This document shows, one piece after another, positions 15,512 through 22,912 of a stretch of 26,858 nucleotides of DNA (the stretch's first letter is position 1; every line of letters begins with the position of its first letter). The stretch comes from Dolichospermum compactum NIES-806 (lineage in GTDB: Bacteria; Cyanobacteriota; Cyanobacteriia; Cyanobacteriales; Nostocaceae): NCBI RefSeq assembly GCF_002368115.1, contig NZ_AP018316.1, positions 558,384 to 585,241 of the forward strand, written 5' to 3'. Both the position numbers and the translations under genes were made by a program. The notes below the pieces were generated by a model. It had not been told where the DNA came from. It ran no database searches and worked only from the letters and a program-made list of their open reading frames with translations.

Positions 15512-15761
15512 ATTTTTCTATCCTCTTAGACCATCATTAATAACTCAAGTTACTAGTTATCTAGTTGAGGCTGGTAATGGGTAATTGGTAATTGGTGATA
15601 AAATCTCTGTTTTCATCCTGTTCATCCTTGAATCCTGGGCATCCTCATAGCGAAGCGAGGCGTTGGCCATTTCTGACAATTTACCTAACTAGCAACTTAC
15701 GTTAATAGTATGGGCAATTCCCTGTGATTGCCCTCATCCTTTAATTAGAAAAATATAGTGC
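15512..15761. repeat. Repeat-rich gap before hemB
   Basis: This non-coding gap contains TTGGTAA-like heptamers (around 15571-15597), a CATCCTG-type dispersed repeat (about 15616-15645) related to the one at 26743-26777, and a small GCGAAGCGAGGCG element (15651-15663). No gene is apparent; the hemB promoter lies at the right end. Confidence 0.6.
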
Positions 15762-15791
15762 TTGTTAAGAATTATATAATACAACTATAAT
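15762..15791 (+). promoter_or_regulatory. Putative hemB promoter
   Basis: TTGTTA (15762-15767) and TATAAT (15786-15791) are separated by 18 bp. The -10 overlaps the Fur-family palindrome that follows, as expected for a repressible promoter. A second TATAAT at 15775-15780 has no good -35. Confidence 0.5.
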
Positions 15792-15802
15792 AATGATTAT
15801 CA
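15788..15802. promoter_or_regulatory. Fur/Zur-family 7-1-7 operator at hemB
   Basis: TAATAAT-G-ATTATCA fits the Fur-family 7-1-7 palindrome TGATAAT-N-ATTATCA at 13 of 14 fixed positions. It lies 15 bp upstream of the hemB ATG. A related site precedes thrS (17846-17860), which favours Zur. FurA has also been reported to act on hemB in Anabaena, so the true regulator could be either. Confidence 0.65.
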
Positions 15803-15817
15803 TTTTTGGTTGGTTAT

Positions 15818-16828
15818 ATGTCGTCTGAAAACTCGTCTACCGATAAACCCTTACATCTGACTCAACGTCCCCGTCGTCTTCGTCGTACTGAAACCTTACG
15901 GAAAATGGTGCGGGAAACGATTTTGACTGTAGATGATCTGATTTATCCAATGTTTGTCATGGAAGGTGAAAACACAAAAATAGAAATTGTTTCCATGCCA
16001 GGATGTTATCGTTTTTCTTTAGATCTACTCCTGGAAGAAATAGCCGCAGTGTCACAATTGGGTATTAATGCGATCGCACTGTTCCCCGTTATTCCCGAAG
16101 ATCAAAAAGACGACACAGCTACAGAAAGCTACAACCCAGAGGGATTGGTACAGGAAACCGTTAAAGCCATTAAAAAAGCAATTCCAGAAATCATCATTAT
16201 TACCGATGTTGCTCTAGACCCCTTCACAACTCATGGACACGATGGTTTAGTTGATGAAAATGGCAAGATTCTCAATGATCCAACCGTAGAAGTATTAGTA
16301 AAAATGGCACTTTCCCAAGCCGAAGCCGGCACTGATTTTGTTGCTCCTTCTGATATGATGGATGGTAGAATCGGCACAATTCGTAAAGCTTTAGACGCTG
16401 AAGGTTATATCAATGTCGGTATTTTGGCATACTCAGCAAAATACGCCTCAGCCTACTATGGACCATTCAGAGACGCTTTAGATTCAGCCCCCAAATTTGG
16501 CGACAAAAAAACCTATCAAATGGACGCAGCTAACGCCAAAGAAGCCTTAAAAGAAATTGAATTGGATATTGCTGAAGGTGCAGATATTATCATGGTTAAA
16601 CCTGCCCTAGCTTATCTCGATATTATCCATCAAGTCAAAATAAATACAAACTTACCAGTTGCAGCATACAACGTTAGCGGCGAGTACGCAATGATTAAAG
16701 CTGCTGCACAAAATGGCTGGATGGATGAGAAAAAGGTGATTTTAGAAACTTTAACCAGTATGAAACGCGCTGGTGCTGATTTAATTTTGACCTACTTCGC
16801 CAAAGAAGTAGCTTTGATGTTGATGTAA
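15818..16828 (+). CDS. hemB: Delta-aminolevulinic acid dehydratase (porphobilinogen synthase)
   Basis: This enzyme condenses two 5-aminolevulinates to porphobilinogen, a common step toward chlorophyll, heme and bilins. It has 336 residues from ATG 15818; an in-frame TTG at 15806 is rejected because it lies inside the spacing to the operator. The two active-site lysines are in AYSAKYASAYYGPFRDA and IMVKPALAYLD. The metal-site loop reads DVALDPFTTHGHDGLVDENG, with Asp in place of the Cys ligands of zinc-type enzymes, so it is a Mg-dependent, zinc-independent HemB as usual in cyanobacteria. Its operator and its position beside zinc-related genes suggest induction when zinc is low, or iron control through FurA. 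It contains a HIP1 site at 16070-16077. Confidence 0.96.
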   Translation: MSSENSSTDKPLHLTQRPRRLRRTETLRKMVRETILTVDDLIYPMFVMEGENTKIEIVSMPGCYRFSLDLLLEEIAAVSQLGINAIALFPVIPEDQKDDTATESYNPEGLVQETVKAIKKAIPEIIIITDVALDPFTTHGHDGLVDENGKILNDPTVEVLVKMALSQAEAGTDFVAPSDMMDGRIGTIRKALDAEGYINVGILAYSAKYASAYYGPFRDALDSAPKFGDKKTYQMDAANAKEALKEIELDIAEGADIIMVKPALAYLDIIHQVKINTNLPVAAYNVSGEYAMIKAAAQNGWMDEKKVILETLTSMKRAGADLILTYFAKEVALMLM

Positions 16829-16880
16829 CTCAGGTGACAGGTAACAGGTGCGTCCTCAATTTCAATTAGGGCTGTCAACA

Positions 16881-17034
16881 GATTTTGGATTTACGATTTT
16901 GGATTTTGGATTGACTCCAACAAACAAGTGTGGAGCTTGAGGATTTTAGATTGGCGATTTTTGATTAATTCCGCCCTGAAGGGGCGGGGCTTGTACCGAA
17001 AATTCCCAATCCAAAATCTAAAATTTTTCGGTAA
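16881..17034. mobile_element. Small GATTTTGGATT-type repeat element (MITE-like), nested copy
   Basis: AT-rich GATTTTGGATT units at the left end (16881-16912) are identical over 32 bp to the left end of the copy at 20836-20867. A second, inner copy follows: GATTTTAGATT near 16943, a GC-rich centre CCGCCCTGAAGGGGCGG with GCTTGTACCGAAAATT, and the complementary end AATCCAAAATCTAAAATTT near 17010-17030. The left and right ends are inverted repeats. It spans the junction where the following flavoprotein gene lost its N-terminus. There is no transposase, so this is a non-autonomous repeat. Confidence 0.7.
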
Positions 17035-17800
17035 AATACACATTCCTGATTGGGTACATCAGATTAAATCAGTATATCCTGAAGATAGACTTTGCCATTC
17101 TCACACTGTAGATTTACGTAACCATCACAGTTTAAAAGGTCAAAGAGTTTTAATAGTCGGTGGCGGCTTAACCAGTGGACATTTAGCTGTAGGTGCAATT
17201 TCCCGGAGTGCAGAAGTCCATTTAATGCTGCGAAGACAGTTATCAGAAAAGCTATTTGATGCTGCACCCGGTTGGTTAGGTCCCAAATATCTGAAAGGAT
17301 TTTTTGAGCAAAATTGGCAACAACGCTGGAAGCTAATTCAAGAAGCGAGAAATGGTGGTTCTATGACTCCGGCGATCGCCACCCAACTCCGCAAAGAAAA
17401 GCATCGTCGTAATATTAGAATTGACGAAAACTGTCAAATAGTCAAAGCCGGATGGTTAAGTAATAACTGGCAAGTAGAATGTAGTGATGGTAACTTTTAC
17501 GAATGTGATTATATTTGGTTAGCCACGGGTACTAAATTCGATGTCACCACAGAACCCTTATTACAGGACATTTTAGCCGCCTATCCCATCCAAGTAGTCA
17601 ACGGTTTACCTGTATTAGATACTTATCTGCGCTGGACTGGTTGTGAATTATTCATTATGGGTGGTTTAGCAGCCTTGCAAGTGGGTCCAACAGCCAGAAA
17701 TTTATCAGGTGCAAGAATGGCTTGTGAAAAAATTGTCCCAGTGATCGTTAAACCCAGTGTAGCCTTTCCTCATAGTCTTACTGAAGTCCAAGCCAGCTAA
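16928..17800 (+). pseudogene. FAD/NAD(P)-binding oxidoreductase lacking its N-terminal FAD domain
   Basis: The frame is open from GTG 16928, but the first 36 or so residues are a translation of the repeat element. Real homology begins around 17042 with IPDWVHQIKSVYPEDRL. From there the protein resembles the second half of a roughly 400-residue cyanobacterial flavoprotein related to lysine/ornithine N-monooxygenases. Its NAD(P) Rossmann motif is VLIVGGGLTSGHLA (residues 74-87), with DAAPGWLGPKYLKGF, the IWLATGTKFDV strand, and a C-terminal ELFIMGGLAALQVGPTARNLSGARMA. The N-terminal FAD-binding GxGxxG domain, roughly 150 residues, is absent and cannot fit in the 100 bp left after hemB. It therefore probably lacks FAD-dependent activity; a residual NADPH-binding protein is possible. 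It lies between hemB and thrS. Confidence 0.75.
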
Positions 17801-17845
17801 CAGCACTTTAAAATATTTTCCCATTCAGACATTTTTGCGTTATAC

Positions 17846-17860
17846 TGATAACGATTCTCA
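17846..17860. promoter_or_regulatory. Fur/Zur-family 7-1-7 operator at thrS
   Basis: TGATAAC-G-ATTCTCA matches the 7-1-7 Fur-family palindrome at 12 of 14 fixed positions and shares the central G and ATT with the hemB site. It overlaps a TATACT -10-like hexamer (17841-17846) and ends 12 bp before the thrS ATG. Zinc-responsive repression by Zur is inferred. Confidence 0.6.
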
Positions 17861-17872
17861 TTCTGGTTTGAT

Positions 17873-19696
17873 ATGGTCAGTTCATTAATCCAGTCTCAAG
17901 ACAGCTTAAGCCTACACGATAGCGACAAACTCAGCCTCATTCGTCACACCAGCGCCCATATTATGGCCATGGCGGTACAAAAGCTATTTCCAGGGACTAA
18001 GGTAGCAATTGGACCTGTCACAGAAACAGGATTTTACTACGATTTTGATTGTCCAGTCAGCATCACTACTGATGACTTGGCCAAAATAGAAACAGAAATG
18101 CGACGGATAATCAAAGCTAATTTACCCATTATCCGCGAAGAAGTAAAAAGAGCAGAAATTCGCGCCGAAATTGCCGAATTAAATGAACCCTACAAATTAG
18201 AAATCTTAGAACGCATTCCCGAATCAGAAATTATCACCCGCTACTTTATTGGTACTCCTGAAACGGCGAAATCAGAACCATCATTATTTGTCACAGACAT
18301 TCAACCAGCAAATAATTATTGGTGGGATTTGTGTGCAGGACCGCACATTAACTTTACTGGTGAAATTGATCCTCATGCTTTTAAATTATTGAATGTTGCC
18401 GGTGCTTATTGGCAAGGAGATGCCACCAAACCACAACTACAACGAATTTACGGAACAGCGTGGCAAACAAAAGCAGAATTAGCAAATTACCTCCAACACA
18501 TAGAAGAAGCTTTACGCCGAGATCATCGAAAAATAGGTCACGAACTTAACTTATTCAGTATTCAAGAAGAAGCTGGAGGTGGCTTAGTATTTTGGCATCC
18601 CAAAGGGTCAATAATTCGCTACATCATTGAAGATTATTGGCGCAAAGTCCATCTAGAATCTGGTTATCAATTACTATATACACCTCATGTAGCCAATCTT
18701 GATTTATGGAAAACATCAGGACATTTTGACTTCTATCAAGAGAGTATGTTTGACTCAATGAATGTGGAAAATCAGGCTTATCAAATTAAGCCCATGAATT
18801 GCCCTTTTCATGTCCTAACTTACAAACATCAACTCCATTCCTATCGAGAATTACCATTAAGATGGGCAGAACTAGGAACAGTATACCGTTATGAACGTTC
18901 TGGATCTTTACATGGTTTAATGCGAGTACGAGGATTTACTCAAGATGATGCTCATATTTTTTGTTTACCTGACCAAATTTCTGAGGAAATTTTAGGCGTT
19001 TTAAATCTCACAGAGCAGATTTTATCAGATTTTGGCTTTAAAGAATATGAAGTTAATCTTTCCACCCGTCCTGAAAAATCGGTAGGAAGTGATCACGTTT
19101 GGGAACTAGCAACCACAGCACTAGAACAAGCTTTAAATACTAAAGGTTGGAATTATATTGTTGATGAAGGTGGGGGAGCTTTCTATGGTCCTAAGATAGA
19201 CATTAAAATTAAAGATGCTATCGGTCGTTTGTGGCAATGTTCCACAATTCAAGTAGATTTTAACTTGCCAGAACGATTTAATATGGAGTATATTGCATCC
19301 GATGGCAGTCGTCAACAACCAATCATGATTCATCGGGCTATTTTTGGGTCTTTAGAACGCTTTTTTGGCATTTTAATCGAGAATTATGCAGGTGATTTCC
19401 CCCTGTGGTTAGCACCTGTACAACTGCGGCTTTTACCTGTTAGTGATGATTGTCGAGAATATGCAAAATCGGTGGAAAAAGATTTAAAAAAAAGCGGCTT
19501 TAGGGTAGAAATAGATAGCAGTGGTGAGCGATTAGGTAAACAAATTCGCATGGCTGAATTAGAAAAAATTCCCGTTTTTGCTATTCTTGGCAAGAAAGAA
19601 ATAGAAAGCACAACTGTGAGTGTAAGAAGTAGAAAAGCTGGAGATTTAGGAATTTTAAATTTAGCTGAACTTGTAAATTATTTGCAAACAGTTTAA
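17873..19696 (+). CDS. thrS2: Threonyl-tRNA synthetase, TGS-less, probable zinc-depletion paralogue
   Basis: This enzyme charges tRNA-Thr. The 607 residues lack the N-terminal TGS domain of E. coli ThrRS. The editing domain keeps H25 and H29 (HTSAH) with C154 and H158 (CAGPH). The class II core has motif 2 (TVYRYERSGSLHGLMRVRGF) and motif 3 (IHRAIFGSLERF). The catalytic zinc ligands C310 (MNCPFH), H361 (DDAHIF) and H487 are all present, so it is not zinc-free. The anticodon-binding domain is C-terminal (about 510-607). The Fur-family operator and the COG0523 gene 51 bp downstream match the Anabaena T2 ThrRS, which is induced by zinc depletion. The paralogue label is inferred, since the housekeeping copy lies outside this window. 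Likely cotranscribed with the next gene. Confidence 0.85.
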   Translation: MVSSLIQSQDSLSLHDSDKLSLIRHTSAHIMAMAVQKLFPGTKVAIGPVTETGFYYDFDCPVSITTDDLAKIETEMRRIIKANLPIIREEVKRAEIRAEIAELNEPYKLEILERIPESEIITRYFIGTPETAKSEPSLFVTDIQPANNYWWDLCAGPHINFTGEIDPHAFKLLNVAGAYWQGDATKPQLQRIYGTAWQTKAELANYLQHIEEALRRDHRKIGHELNLFSIQEEAGGGLVFWHPKGSIIRYIIEDYWRKVHLESGYQLLYTPHVANLDLWKTSGHFDFYQESMFDSMNVENQAYQIKPMNCPFHVLTYKHQLHSYRELPLRWAELGTVYRYERSGSLHGLMRVRGFTQDDAHIFCLPDQISEEILGVLNLTEQILSDFGFKEYEVNLSTRPEKSVGSDHVWELATTALEQALNTKGWNYIVDEGGGAFYGPKIDIKIKDAIGRLWQCSTIQVDFNLPERFNMEYIASDGSRQQPIMIHRAIFGSLERFFGILIENYAGDFPLWLAPVQLRLLPVSDDCREYAKSVEKDLKKSGFRVEIDSSGERLGKQIRMAELEKIPVFAILGKKEIESTTVSVRSRKAGDLGILNLAELVNYLQTV

Positions 19697-19747
19697 AATC
19701 CTTATTTACTTTATTGATTCAACAATTCAAATCCATTACATTTTGAT

Positions 19748-20770
19748 ATGAATACCATCACTCTCGACACAACAAACACAATTCCTGAAATTCCTAAACA
19801 AGGAATGCCTATAACCATTATTACCGGATTTTTAGGAAGTGGAAAAACCACCCTCTTAAATCAAATTCTTCAGAACAAACAAGATTTAAAAGTCGCTGTT
19901 CTCGTTAATGAATTTGGTGATATTAACATTGATAGTCAATTACTAATTTCTGTAGACCAAGATATGGTAGAACTTAGTAATGGCTGTATATGTTGTACGA
20001 TTAATGATGGTTTAGTTGACGCTGTTTATCGAGTTTTAGAAAGAGAAGAACGGATTGATTATCTAGTCATTGAAACCACTGGTGTTGCTGATCCTTTACC
20101 AATTATCTTAACTTTTTTTGGCACAGAACTGAGAGATTTAACTAACATAGATTCGATTCTCACAGTCGTAGATGCTGAAGCTTTTAACGAAGAACATTTC
20201 CAGAGTGAAGCAGCTTTAAAACAGATTACCTATGGGGATATTATTCTCCTCAATAAAACAGACCTTGTTACCGCAGAAAAACTACAAGAAGTAGAGAATT
20301 TCATCCATGATATCAAACATGGAGCGAGAATTTTACATACTCAATACGGTGAAGTTGCTTTACCTCTAATTTTAGATGTGGGTTTAACACCAAAAGATCA
20401 GTATATTGTCATTGATGATGAAGATCACCATAAACATGAACATCATCATGCACATGAACATCACCATCATCACTCTAAACATTTAGAAAATGATGGGTTT
20501 GTTTCCATTTCTTTCCAAACCGATAGACCATTTGATGTTCATAGATTCGAGAATTTCTTAACCGAAGAAATGCCAGAGAATATATTTCGTGCTAAGGGCA
20601 TTTTATGGTTTAGTGATAGTGATTTACGTCATATCTTTCAACTGAGTGGACCTCGTTACAACTTGAAGGCTGATGAATGGTACAATCCACCTAAAAATCA
20701 GTTGGTTTTTATTGGTAGAAATTTGGACGCTAATGAGATTCATACAAAACTTAACAAATGTTTGCTATAG
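19748..20770 (+). CDS. COG0523 (CobW/ZagA-type) GTPase, His-rich zinc metallochaperone
   Basis: This 340-residue G3E P-loop GTPase has Walker A GFLGSGKTT (27-35), the invariant metal motif GCICC (C80, C82, C83), Walker B-like ETTGVADP (109-116) and NKTD (169-172). A His-rich linker (227-245, about 14 His) follows, and then a CobW_C domain (about 252-340, ending FIGRNLDANEIHTKLNKCLL). COG0523 proteins load zinc or other metals into clients using GTP. The His-rich segment suggests zinc binding. It lies directly after thrS and before folE and hisI, so the clients are likely enzymes in this cluster. Zur control through the thrS promoter is inferred. Confidence 0.92.
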   Translation: MNTITLDTTNTIPEIPKQGMPITIITGFLGSGKTTLLNQILQNKQDLKVAVLVNEFGDINIDSQLLISVDQDMVELSNGCICCTINDGLVDAVYRVLEREERIDYLVIETTGVADPLPIILTFFGTELRDLTNIDSILTVVDAEAFNEEHFQSEAALKQITYGDIILLNKTDLVTAEKLQEVENFIHDIKHGARILHTQYGEVALPLILDVGLTPKDQYIVIDDEDHHKHEHHHAHEHHHHHSKHLENDGFVSISFQTDRPFDVHRFENFLTEEMPENIFRAKGILWFSDSDLRHIFQLSGPRYNLKADEWYNPPKNQLVFIGRNLDANEIHTKLNKCLL

Positions 20771-20835
20771 TTTAACAGTAGTAAATAATGAGCAAATTTA
20801 GTTAATAGATATTCAACTATTAACTTCCGTCACTC

Positions 20836-20936
20836 GATTTTGGATTTACGATTTTGGATTTTGGATTTACAATTTTTCCGTCCTGAATGATGGAGCTTGT
20901 ACCAAATTTTTTCATCTAAAATCTAAAATTATCGGT
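20836..20936. mobile_element. Second copy of the GATTTTGGATT-type MITE-like repeat
   Basis: The left end is identical for 32 bp to 16881-16912. The centre contains TTCCGTCCTGAATGATGGAGCTTGTACC, collinear with the copy at 16970-17005. The right end is CATCTAAAATCTAAAATT, an inverted form of the left end. It lies between the COG0523 gene and folE, leaving 27 bp before the folE start, and may break up or replace the folE promoter. Confidence 0.7.
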
Positions 20937-20963
20937 CATAACTCATCTCATCAAATTCAAACA

Positions 20964-21611
20964 ATGACTTTATCAATTCGTCCAGAACTAACTGCCGCTG
21001 ATGTAATTTCATCTTTATCTCATCAGCAACAACCAACCGTAACAGAAGCAGACATGATGCAAGCTGTACGCACTTTACTGATTGGATTAGGAGAAAATCC
21101 AGACCGTGAGGGATTAAAGGATACTCCTAAAAGAGTTGTTAAAGCCTTAAAATTTCTGACCAATGGATATGATCAATCTGTAGATGAATTGCTAAATGGA
21201 GCAGTATTTACAGAAGATGCAAATGAAATGGTGTTAGTCAGGGATATTGATATTTTTAGTTCCTGCGAACACCACATATTACCAATCATTGGTCGCGCTC
21301 ATGTTGCTTATATTCCTAATGGTAAGGTGATAGGTTTATCAAAAATTGCCCGCATTTGTGAAATGTATGCTCGACGTTTACAAGTGCAAGAAAGGCTGAC
21401 TTTACAAATTGCTAATGCACTGCAAGGTTTACTCAAGCCTCAAGGAGTTGCAGTGGTAATTGAAGCAACTCATATGTGTATGGTGATGAGAGGAGTCCAA
21501 AAACCAGGTTCTTGGACTGTTACCAGCACCATGCGTGGGGTGTTTTCTGAAGACGAACGGACTCGTGAAGAATTTATGAATTTGATTCGACACAATGCTA
21601 ATTTTAAATAA
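20964..21611 (+). CDS. folE: GTP cyclohydrolase I (FolE type IA, zinc-dependent)
   Basis: FolE converts GTP to 7,8-dihydroneopterin triphosphate, the first step of tetrahydrofolate and pterin synthesis. This is the zinc-type FolE: zinc ligands C101 and H104 in the SSCEHHILP block and C172 in THMCMVMRG. The rest of the fold is complete (GLKDTPKRVVKAL, NGKVIGLSKIARICEMYARRLQVQERLT, PGSWTVTSTMRGVF). The 215-residue length is normal. It is therefore a zinc enzyme inside the zinc cluster, not the zinc-independent FolE2. Whether it is the only folE or a duplicate cannot be told here. A repeat element lies 28 bp upstream. Confidence 0.95.
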   Translation: MTLSIRPELTAADVISSLSHQQQPTVTEADMMQAVRTLLIGLGENPDREGLKDTPKRVVKALKFLTNGYDQSVDELLNGAVFTEDANEMVLVRDIDIFSSCEHHILPIIGRAHVAYIPNGKVIGLSKIARICEMYARRLQVQERLTLQIANALQGLLKPQGVAVVIEATHMCMVMRGVQKPGSWTVTSTMRGVFSEDERTREEFMNLIRHNANFK

Positions 21612-21650
21612 CAGGTTTTGACTGATGGAAATTTAAAGTCGCTGGGTCTG

Positions 21651-21682
21651 ATGTAGAGATAAGCTATTTTTTATCTCTACAT
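21651..21682. terminator. 12-bp hairpin after folE
   Basis: ATGTAGAGATAA (21651-21662) and TTATCTCTACAT (21671-21682) are perfectly complementary, with loop GCTATTTT. Its position 39 bp after the folE stop fits a transcript end, although a T-run is lacking. It resembles dispersed GTAGAGA repeats. Confidence 0.5.
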
Positions 21683-21689
21683 TATGATT

Positions 21690-21744
21690 AGTTACACAAA
21701 ATAATAATATTTCACCGCAGATAAACGCGGATAAACGCAGATGA
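21690..21744. repeat. Dispersed repeat pair upstream of hisI
   Basis: A 23-bp block (21690-21712) recurs with one change at 24779-24801. It is followed by ACGCAGATAAACGCGG-type tandem repeats (21716-21744), also found near 24866-24894. Confidence 0.6.
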
Positions 21745-21772
21745 GAAGGGATAAGTTATCAATTTGGTAAAT

Positions 21773-22126
21773 ATGGTTTTAGCTACTGAAATGATTGGGA
21801 ATCTGAAATTTAATGAGCAAGGTTTAATTCCAGCTATAGCTCAAGATTACTATGATGGTACTGTTTTAATGATGGCTTGGATGAATGCAGAATCAATTCA
21901 AAAAACCCTGGCTACAGGTGAAGTTCATTATTGGAGTCGTTCTCGTTCTCAGTTATGGCATAAGGGGGCAACATCTGCACATATTCAAAAGGTAAAAGAG
22001 CTTTTTTATGATTGTGATGGTGATACAATTCTCATTAAGATTGAGCAAGTTGGTGGTATTGCCTGTCATACTGGAGTCAGAAGTTGTTTTTTTAATTATG
22101 TGGAAATTCTGCCTCATAAATTATAA
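21773..22126 (+). CDS. hisI: Stand-alone phosphoribosyl-AMP cyclohydrolase
   Basis: HisI opens the adenine ring of phosphoribosyl-AMP in histidine biosynthesis and uses zinc and magnesium. The conserved blocks YYDGTVLMMAWMN, HYWSRSRSQLWHKGATS, DCDGDTILIKIEQVGGIACHTG and RSCFFN are all present, and three Cys in DCD, ACHTG and RSCF form the zinc site. It is 117 residues from ATG 21773 (a TTG at 21764 in the same frame is less likely). The HisE domain is missing. Cyanobacteria typically encode a HisIE fusion, so this single-domain copy is probably a paralogue. Sitting next to COG0523 and folE, it fits the zinc-starvation set. Confidence 0.93.
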   Translation: MVLATEMIGNLKFNEQGLIPAIAQDYYDGTVLMMAWMNAESIQKTLATGEVHYWSRSRSQLWHKGATSAHIQKVKELFYDCDGDTILIKIEQVGGIACHTGVRSCFFNYVEILPHKL

Positions 22127-22138
22127 TTTATATTAATT

Positions 22139-22912
22139 ATGTCTTTACCCATTATTACTGTTGTTGCTGGATTATCTGGTTCGGGAAAAACCACCTGGAT
22201 TTGTCAACAAATTCGAGATATTTCATCTGTTGAAAAAGTCATTTATTTTTGTCCAGGAACTGGGAATATTCCTATTGATCAAACTAAAATAGCTACTGAA
22301 TTTCCAGATTTAAACCTATTTGGCGATGGTCAAGAGATTGAATTTCTCCATCAAATACCCACAGCAGATAGTGTTTATATGGAGTTGGGTGCTTATTTGG
22401 AATTAGACAGTGTATCAAAAATATTAGATCATTTCACTTACAGCGCTATAGCAGTTATTCCCCCGGAGTTGAAAAATTCGGAATATGATAGTTGGGCAAA
22501 TGAAATTATATATGGCGCACCTGCACCAATTATAATTGGAGAAAATTTATGGCGGGTAGCAACTACAGGTCAAGTTATTGATGAAAATAGTTTGGAGGCA
22601 TTTTGGTATGAAATAACTCATGGTGCTTATGGGATTGTTACCCGTGCTAAGGCAATTTTTGATGTCAATGATGGACGTTCTCTTTACTGTGATTTTGTCA
22701 ATGGTGTTCCCCAAATAGATTTTTTAGAATTAGACTTACCACGACATTTACAAGGTAGACCTCAGCGATTTAGTGGCATAGAAATAGTAGGTAAAAACTT
22801 AGATGAAACAGCTTTAAAAGCAACATTATCCGATTGCTGTTTATCTGAATCCTTAATTTTTCAATATCAACAACAAGTACAACAAATTTTGTTAGAGGGC
22901 GAACAAGGATGA
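22139..22912 (+). CDS. COG0523-derived P-loop protein without CxCC and NKxD motifs
   Basis: This 257-residue protein starts with ITVVAGLSGSGKTTWICQQI, a Walker A motif at about 11-19. It lacks the metal-binding CxCC motif and the guanine-specificity NKxD of true COG0523 GTPases. The C-terminal 100 or so residues (TRAKAIFDVNDGRSLYCDF, LQGRPQRFSGIEIVGKNLDETAL) clearly match the CobW_C domain. It is therefore a degenerate, probably specialised, relative of the chaperone encoded at 19748. It starts 12 bp after hisI and overlaps the start of the phosphoesterase gene by 4 bp (ATGA), so the three genes are cotranscribed. Whether it still binds a nucleotide or metal is unknown. Confidence 0.8.
   Translation: MSLPIITVVAGLSGSGKTTWICQQIRDISSVEKVIYFCPGTGNIPIDQTKIATEFPDLNLFGDGQEIEFLHQIPTADSVYMELGAYLELDSVSKILDHFTYSAIAVIPPELKNSEYDSWANEIIYGAPAPIIIGENLWRVATTGQVIDENSLEAFWYEITHGAYGIVTRAKAIFDVNDGRSLYCDFVNGVPQIDFLELDLPRHLQGRPQRFSGIEIVGKNLDETALKATLSDCCLSESLIFQYQQQVQQILLEGEQG

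Noticed and set aside
15806..15817. TTG start adding four residues to HemB
   Set aside because: It lies 3 bp from the operator; ATG 15818 gives the ordinary N-terminus.
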